Source: Nocardioides_C sp963700955 (GTDB taxonomy: Bacteria; Actinomycetota; Actinomycetes; Propionibacteriales; Nocardioidaceae). Taken from it: a stretch of DNA of 64,000 nucleotides. The stretch lies in NCBI GenBank assembly GCA_963700955.1, contig CAVOZH010000008.1, positions 186,001 through 250,000 on the forward strand, given 5' to 3'. A program made the translations under genes and the position numbers. This document shows, one piece after another, positions 60,924 through 64,000 of the stretch. The first letter of the stretch is position 1. The number at the start of each line of letters is the position of its first letter. The notes under the pieces were generated by a model that saw only the letters and a program-made list of their open reading frames with translations, ran no database searches and was not told the DNA's origin.

Positions 60924-63467
60924 TCAGCGGGCGTCCTTGGCCTGCGCGGTGAGTGCGCGGGCGATGTCCGCACGGCCCTCCCGCACGTAGCGCTTCGCAG
61001 CCGGGTTCGCCGAGGACGACTCCAGCCAGGAGTCGACGGTCTCGAGGGTCTCGGCGCTGATCAGGGTCCGCGGGAACATGAACTCCAGGATCGTCGACGC
61101 GCGCTGCGTCCCCTTCTCCTCCCAGATCGTGGAGGCCACGTCCAGGTAGCGGTCCAGGTAGGGGCGGAGCACCTCGTCCTGCCCGTGCACGTTGAACGCC
61201 AGGGCGATGTTGCGCTGGGTCTCGTTCGGCACGTCGTCGCGGACCACCGCGTCGTTCCAGGCCTCGTCCTTCGCCTCGGCGGTCGGTCGCACCGCGAGGG
61301 CGGCCGCGGCCCGCTCCTGACCGGAGATCGTGTTGTCGCGGGCGAGCTCCTCCTCGATGCGGCTGCGGTCCGCGCGGCCGCGGGCGGCCAGCGAACGCAG
61401 CAGGGTCCACCGCAGGTCGGTGTCCACGGCGAGCCCGTCGTAGGTCACGGTGCCGTCGAGCATCCCTGCGAGCCGGTCGAGCGCCTCGTCGCTTCGCGCG
61501 GCAGCGGCGTACGCACGGGCGAACGCGAGCTGGTGGTCGCTTCCCGCGTCAGCCTGCTCGAGGAGCCCGAGCAACCCCTGCTCCCAGGTGGCGACGAGCT
61601 CGTCACGGTGGGCAGGGTCGGAGTAGGTGTCCACGGCCAGCTGCGTCGAGAGCGGCAGCCGGCTGACCGCCATCACGTCGCTCTCGCTGCCGATGCCGCG
61701 GAGCACGAGCGTGACGAAGTCGGTCGCCGACATCTCCGCGTCGCGGGTCATGTCCCAAGCCGCACCCCAGCACAGGGCGCGGGCCAGGGAGTCGTCGAGC
61801 GTCGCGATGCCCTCGACGAGGGTCGCGAGGGAGCGCTCGTCGAGCCGGATCTTCGCGTAGGTCAGGTCACCGTCGTTGAGCAGCACGAGGGCCGGCTGCT
61901 GCTCGCCGACCAGCTCGGCGATCTCGGTGCGCTCACCCGTGACGTCGGTCTCGAGCGACGTACGGCGGACGAGGTGGCCGTCCTGGCTGTCGTAGAGGCC
62001 GATGCCGATGCGGTGGCGTCGGATCGTCGGGAAGTCCGGATGCGCCGACTGCTTGACCGCGAAGGAGGTGAACCGGCCCTCGTCGTCGACCTCGAAGTCG
62101 GGGGAGAGGGTGTTCACGCCGGAGGTCTGCAGCCACTCCTTGGCCCATGAGCCGAGCTCGCGTCCCGACGCCTTCTCGAGGGCGCCGAGAAGGTCCGACA
62201 GCTCGCTGTTGCCGAAGGCGTGCGCCTTGAAGTACGCGCGCAGACCGGTCAGGAACTCCTCCTCACCGACCCAGGCCACGAGCTGCTTCAGCGACGAGGC
62301 GCCCTTGGCGTAGGTGATGCCGTCGAAGTTCACCTCGACGGCCTCGAGGTCGTAGTTGTCCGCGGCGATCGGGTGCGTGGAGGGCAGCTGGTCCTGCCGG
62401 TAGGCCCAGTTCTTGCGGGCGTTGGTGAAGCCGGTCCACGCCTCGGTGTACTTCGTCGCCTGGACCGACGCGTGGTGCGACGCCCACTCGGCGAAGGACT
62501 CGTTGAGCCAGAGGTCGTCCCACCACCTCATCGTCACGAGGTCGCCGAACCACATGTGCGCCATCTCGTGCAGGATCGTGTTGGCGCGCTGCTCGTAGAA
62601 GGAGCGGACCTGGCGGCTGCGCGGGAGGTACTCGTCGCGGAAGGTGACGCAGCCGGCGTTCTCCATCGCGCCCATGTTGTACTCCGGCACGTAGAGCTGG
62701 TCGTACTTGCCGAAGGGGTACGGGTAGTCGAAGGCGTCCTCGAAGAACGCGAAGCCCTGCTTGGTGACCTCGAGCAGCTCGTCGACGTCGAGGTGCTGCT
62801 TCATCGACTGACGGCAGTAGTGCCCCAGCGAGATGTCGCCGTGCTTGCCGGAGTAGGAGTCGAGGACCTCGTGGTACTCACCGGCAACGATCGCGGTGAT
62901 GTAGGTGGAGATCCGCTCGGTGGTCGGGAAGCTCCAGGTGGCCTTGCCGTCGCCGGCCGGGGTCGGCTGCGGCGTCTCGGCGTTGGAGACGACCTTCCAG
63001 TGCTCCGGGGCCGTGACGGTGAACGTGAACGTCGCCTTGAGGTCGGGCTGCTCGAAGGTCGTGTAGACGCGACGCGCGTCGGGCACCTCGAACTGGGTGT
63101 AGGTGTAGACGCGGTCGTCCGCAGGGTCGACGAACCGGTGCAGGCCCTCGCCGGTGCGGCTGTAGGTGCAGTCGGCGACGACGCGGAGCTCGTTGTCGGC
63201 CGCGAGATCGTCGAGCGCGATCCGGTTGTCGGCGTACACGGCGGCCGGGTCGAGCGACCTCCCGTTGAGGGTGAGCTCATGGATCGTGGCGCCGACGAGG
63301 TCGGCGAAGGTGGACACACCCGGCTCCGAGCACGAGAACCGGATCACGGTCGTGGAGCCGAAGGTGGTATCGGACGTGGTGAGGTCGAGGTCCACTGTGT
63401 AGGACTCGACGTCGAGGACCTCGGCGCGTGCGCGCGCTTCGTCCCTTGTGAGGTTGGTTCCAGGCAT
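60924..63467 (-). CDS. pepN: Aminopeptidase N (M1 family)
   Basis: An 847-aa zinc aminopeptidase. Exopeptidase motif GAMEN is in VPEYNMGAMENAGCVTFRDE; the zinc site is HEMAHMWFGDLV followed by WLNESFAEW. The N-terminal beta domain (~1-200) and C-terminal ERAP1-like helical domain (~530-847) match the actinobacterial PepN type. There is no signal peptide. The ATG follows CAAGAT by six nt (leaderless pattern). It trims N-terminal residues in peptide turnover. Confidence 0.95.
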   Translation of the reverse strand: MPGTNLTRDEARARAEVLDVESYTVDLDLTTSDTTFGSTTVIRFSCSEPGVSTFADLVGATIHELTLNGRSLDPAAVYADNRIALDDLAADNELRVVADCTYSRTGEGLHRFVDPADDRVYTYTQFEVPDARRVYTTFEQPDLKATFTFTVTAPEHWKVVSNAETPQPTPAGDGKATWSFPTTERISTYITAIVAGEYHEVLDSYSGKHGDISLGHYCRQSMKQHLDVDELLEVTKQGFAFFEDAFDYPYPFGKYDQLYVPEYNMGAMENAGCVTFRDEYLPRSRQVRSFYEQRANTILHEMAHMWFGDLVTMRWWDDLWLNESFAEWASHHASVQATKYTEAWTGFTNARKNWAYRQDQLPSTHPIAADNYDLEAVEVNFDGITYAKGASSLKQLVAWVGEEEFLTGLRAYFKAHAFGNSELSDLLGALEKASGRELGSWAKEWLQTSGVNTLSPDFEVDDEGRFTSFAVKQSAHPDFPTIRRHRIGIGLYDSQDGHLVRRTSLETDVTGERTEIAELVGEQQPALVLLNDGDLTYAKIRLDERSLATLVEGIATLDDSLARALCWGAAWDMTRDAEMSATDFVTLVLRGIGSESDVMAVSRLPLSTQLAVDTYSDPAHRDELVATWEQGLLGLLEQADAGSDHQLAFARAYAAAARSDEALDRLAGMLDGTVTYDGLAVDTDLRWTLLRSLAARGRADRSRIEEELARDNTISGQERAAAALAVRPTAEAKDEAWNDAVVRDDVPNETQRNIALAFNVHGQDEVLRPYLDRYLDVASTIWEEKGTQRASTILEFMFPRTLISAETLETVDSWLESSSANPAAKRYVREGRADIARALTAQAKDAR

Positions 63468-63525
63468 GGACGCATCTTGTCACCCGTTCCTGGGAACAAG
63501 GCAACGAAATAGCGCGTTCCGTGAA

Positions 63526-63544
63526 GATAGAACGTTCAACTATC
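63526..63544. promoter_or_regulatory. Dyad element upstream of the DsbA-family gene
   Basis: GATAG (63526-63530) and CTATC (63540-63544) are inverted repeats around GAACGTTC, itself a palindrome slightly offset from the axis. It lies right before the ribosome binding site of the next gene and could be an operator. Confidence 0.35.
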
Positions 63545-63557
63545 TGAGGAGATGGCT

Positions 63558-64000
63558 GTGTCTCGGGAACAGACTGACCGCACCCCTGTCGACTTCTGGT
63601 TCGACCCGCTCTGCCCGTGGGCGTGGATGACCTCGCGATGGCTCCTCGAGGTCGAGAAGGTACGTCGGATCGCGCCGTCCTTTCACGTCATGAGCCTGGC
63701 CTACCTCAACGAGAGCAAGGACATCTCCGAGGAGTACCGCGAGATGCTGAAGCCCGCCTGGGGGCCGGTCCGGGTCGCCGTCGCCGCGTCCCAGGCAGAG
63801 GGCGACGACATCATGCTGCCGCTGTACACCGCGTTGGGGAACCGCATCCACCTCGAGGGCCGCAAGATCGACCGACCGCTGGTCGAGGAGGCGCTCGAGG
63901 AGGTCGGGCTCCCGCTCTCGCTCGCCGACGCCATGGAGGACTCCTCCTACGACGACGAGGTGAGGAAGTCCCACCACAGGGGCATGGACCAGGTCGGCCA
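63558..64000 (+). CDS. Mycothiol-dependent DsbA-family protein (Rv2466c-like), partial
   Basis: The first ~147 residues of a DsbA-like protein cut by the window end. The motif VDFWFDPLCPWAWMTSRWLL has the C-P-W-A type active site of mycobacterial Rv2466c (a mycothiol-dependent reductase), followed by FHVMSLAYLNESKD, AWGPVRVAVAASQAEG and a long helical insert (GNRIHLEGRKIDRPLVEEAL). GAGGAG lies 6 nt before GTG 63558; ATG 63552 would abut that site. Cytoplasmic, consistent with a role in mycothiol-linked redox or electrophile detoxification. Confidence 0.88.
   Translation, partial: MSREQTDRTPVDFWFDPLCPWAWMTSRWLLEVEKVRRIAPSFHVMSLAYLNESKDISEEYREMLKPAWGPVRVAVAASQAEGDDIMLPLYTALGNRIHLEGRKIDRPLVEEALEEVGLPLSLADAMEDSSYDDEVRKSHHRGMDQVG

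Noticed and set aside
63485..63496. SOS-like palindrome GTTCC-TG-GGAAC
   Set aside because: Spacing and bases do not match the actinobacterial LexA box (GAAC-N4-GTTC).

Overview
This 64 kb window is high-GC chromosomal DNA from a mycothiol- and ergothioneine-type actinobacterium, most likely Nocardioides or another member of the Nocardioidaceae. That placement is an inference. It rests on GC-rich codon use, frequent GTG starts, many genes that appear leaderless (a TANNNT-like -10 box 6-8 nt before the start codon), an egtABCD cluster, a SigK/RskA pair, paired dynamin-like GTPases, and an Rv2466c-like DsbA-family protein at the right edge. There are three tRNA genes (Lys-CTT, His-GTG, Arg-TCT), no rRNA, and no CRISPR array that I could see.

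Layout. 0.2-5 kb: a START-like protein, a PAS/GAF sensor histidine kinase without a nearby response regulator, and several small unrecognised proteins, including a convergent pair of ~50-aa relatives. 5.1-10.1 kb: a Cys-type arylsulfatase followed by a DUF6325-like protein, a tiny Arg/Asp-rich protein and a radical SAM/SPASM sulfatase-maturase-like enzyme. 10.3-13.4 kb: a frameshifted CPA1 antiporter and a DUF1254/DUF1214 protein. 13.5-18.6 kb: a decayed integration hotspot at tRNA-Lys. It has two diverged integrase 3' ends, a 36-bp direct repeat of the tRNA 3' half, a truncated Rep-integrase fusion resembling an actinobacterial integrative conjugative element (AICE), and cargo (a methyltransferase, a DUF885 protein and small membrane proteins).

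18.7-28.5 kb: an ArsR/AHSA1 pair with a clear operator, sigK-rskA, a PYROXD2-like flavoprotein, a pirin, a secreted M4 metalloprotease, oligoribonuclease, and a MauE/DoxX plus DsbA pair. 28.9-32.5 kb: a translationally coupled operon of a gluconate-dehydrogenase-subunit-3-like protein, a GMC oxidoreductase and a ThuA-domain protein, possibly a sugar-oxidation system. 32.5-38.8 kb: a methyltransferase/PadR divergent pair, a 1133-aa secreted HExxH protein, a lipoprotein and a small ANTAR protein. 38.8-48.5 kb: PepP-like peptidase, PrsW, two dynamin-like GTPases, a striking repeat block, an SSB-like protein, EttA and a ferredoxin-like protein. 48.5-53.5 kb: MarR/YceI with paired operators, a thiolase, tandem hotdog thioesterases, MOSC, NUDIX and a hydrolase remnant. 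53.5-64 kb: egtABCD, truncated globin, OsmC, MscS, a DUF5130-like protein, aminopeptidase N and the DsbA-family protein cut by the window edge.

Themes. Redox and thiol homeostasis recurs (ergothioneine, OsmC, globin, DsbA-like proteins, MauE). Much of the window is ordinary core genome. The accessory and most unusual parts are the tRNA-Lys hotspot, the 45.0-45.25 kb repeat block, the sulfatase/radical-SAM locus and the GMC/ThuA operon.
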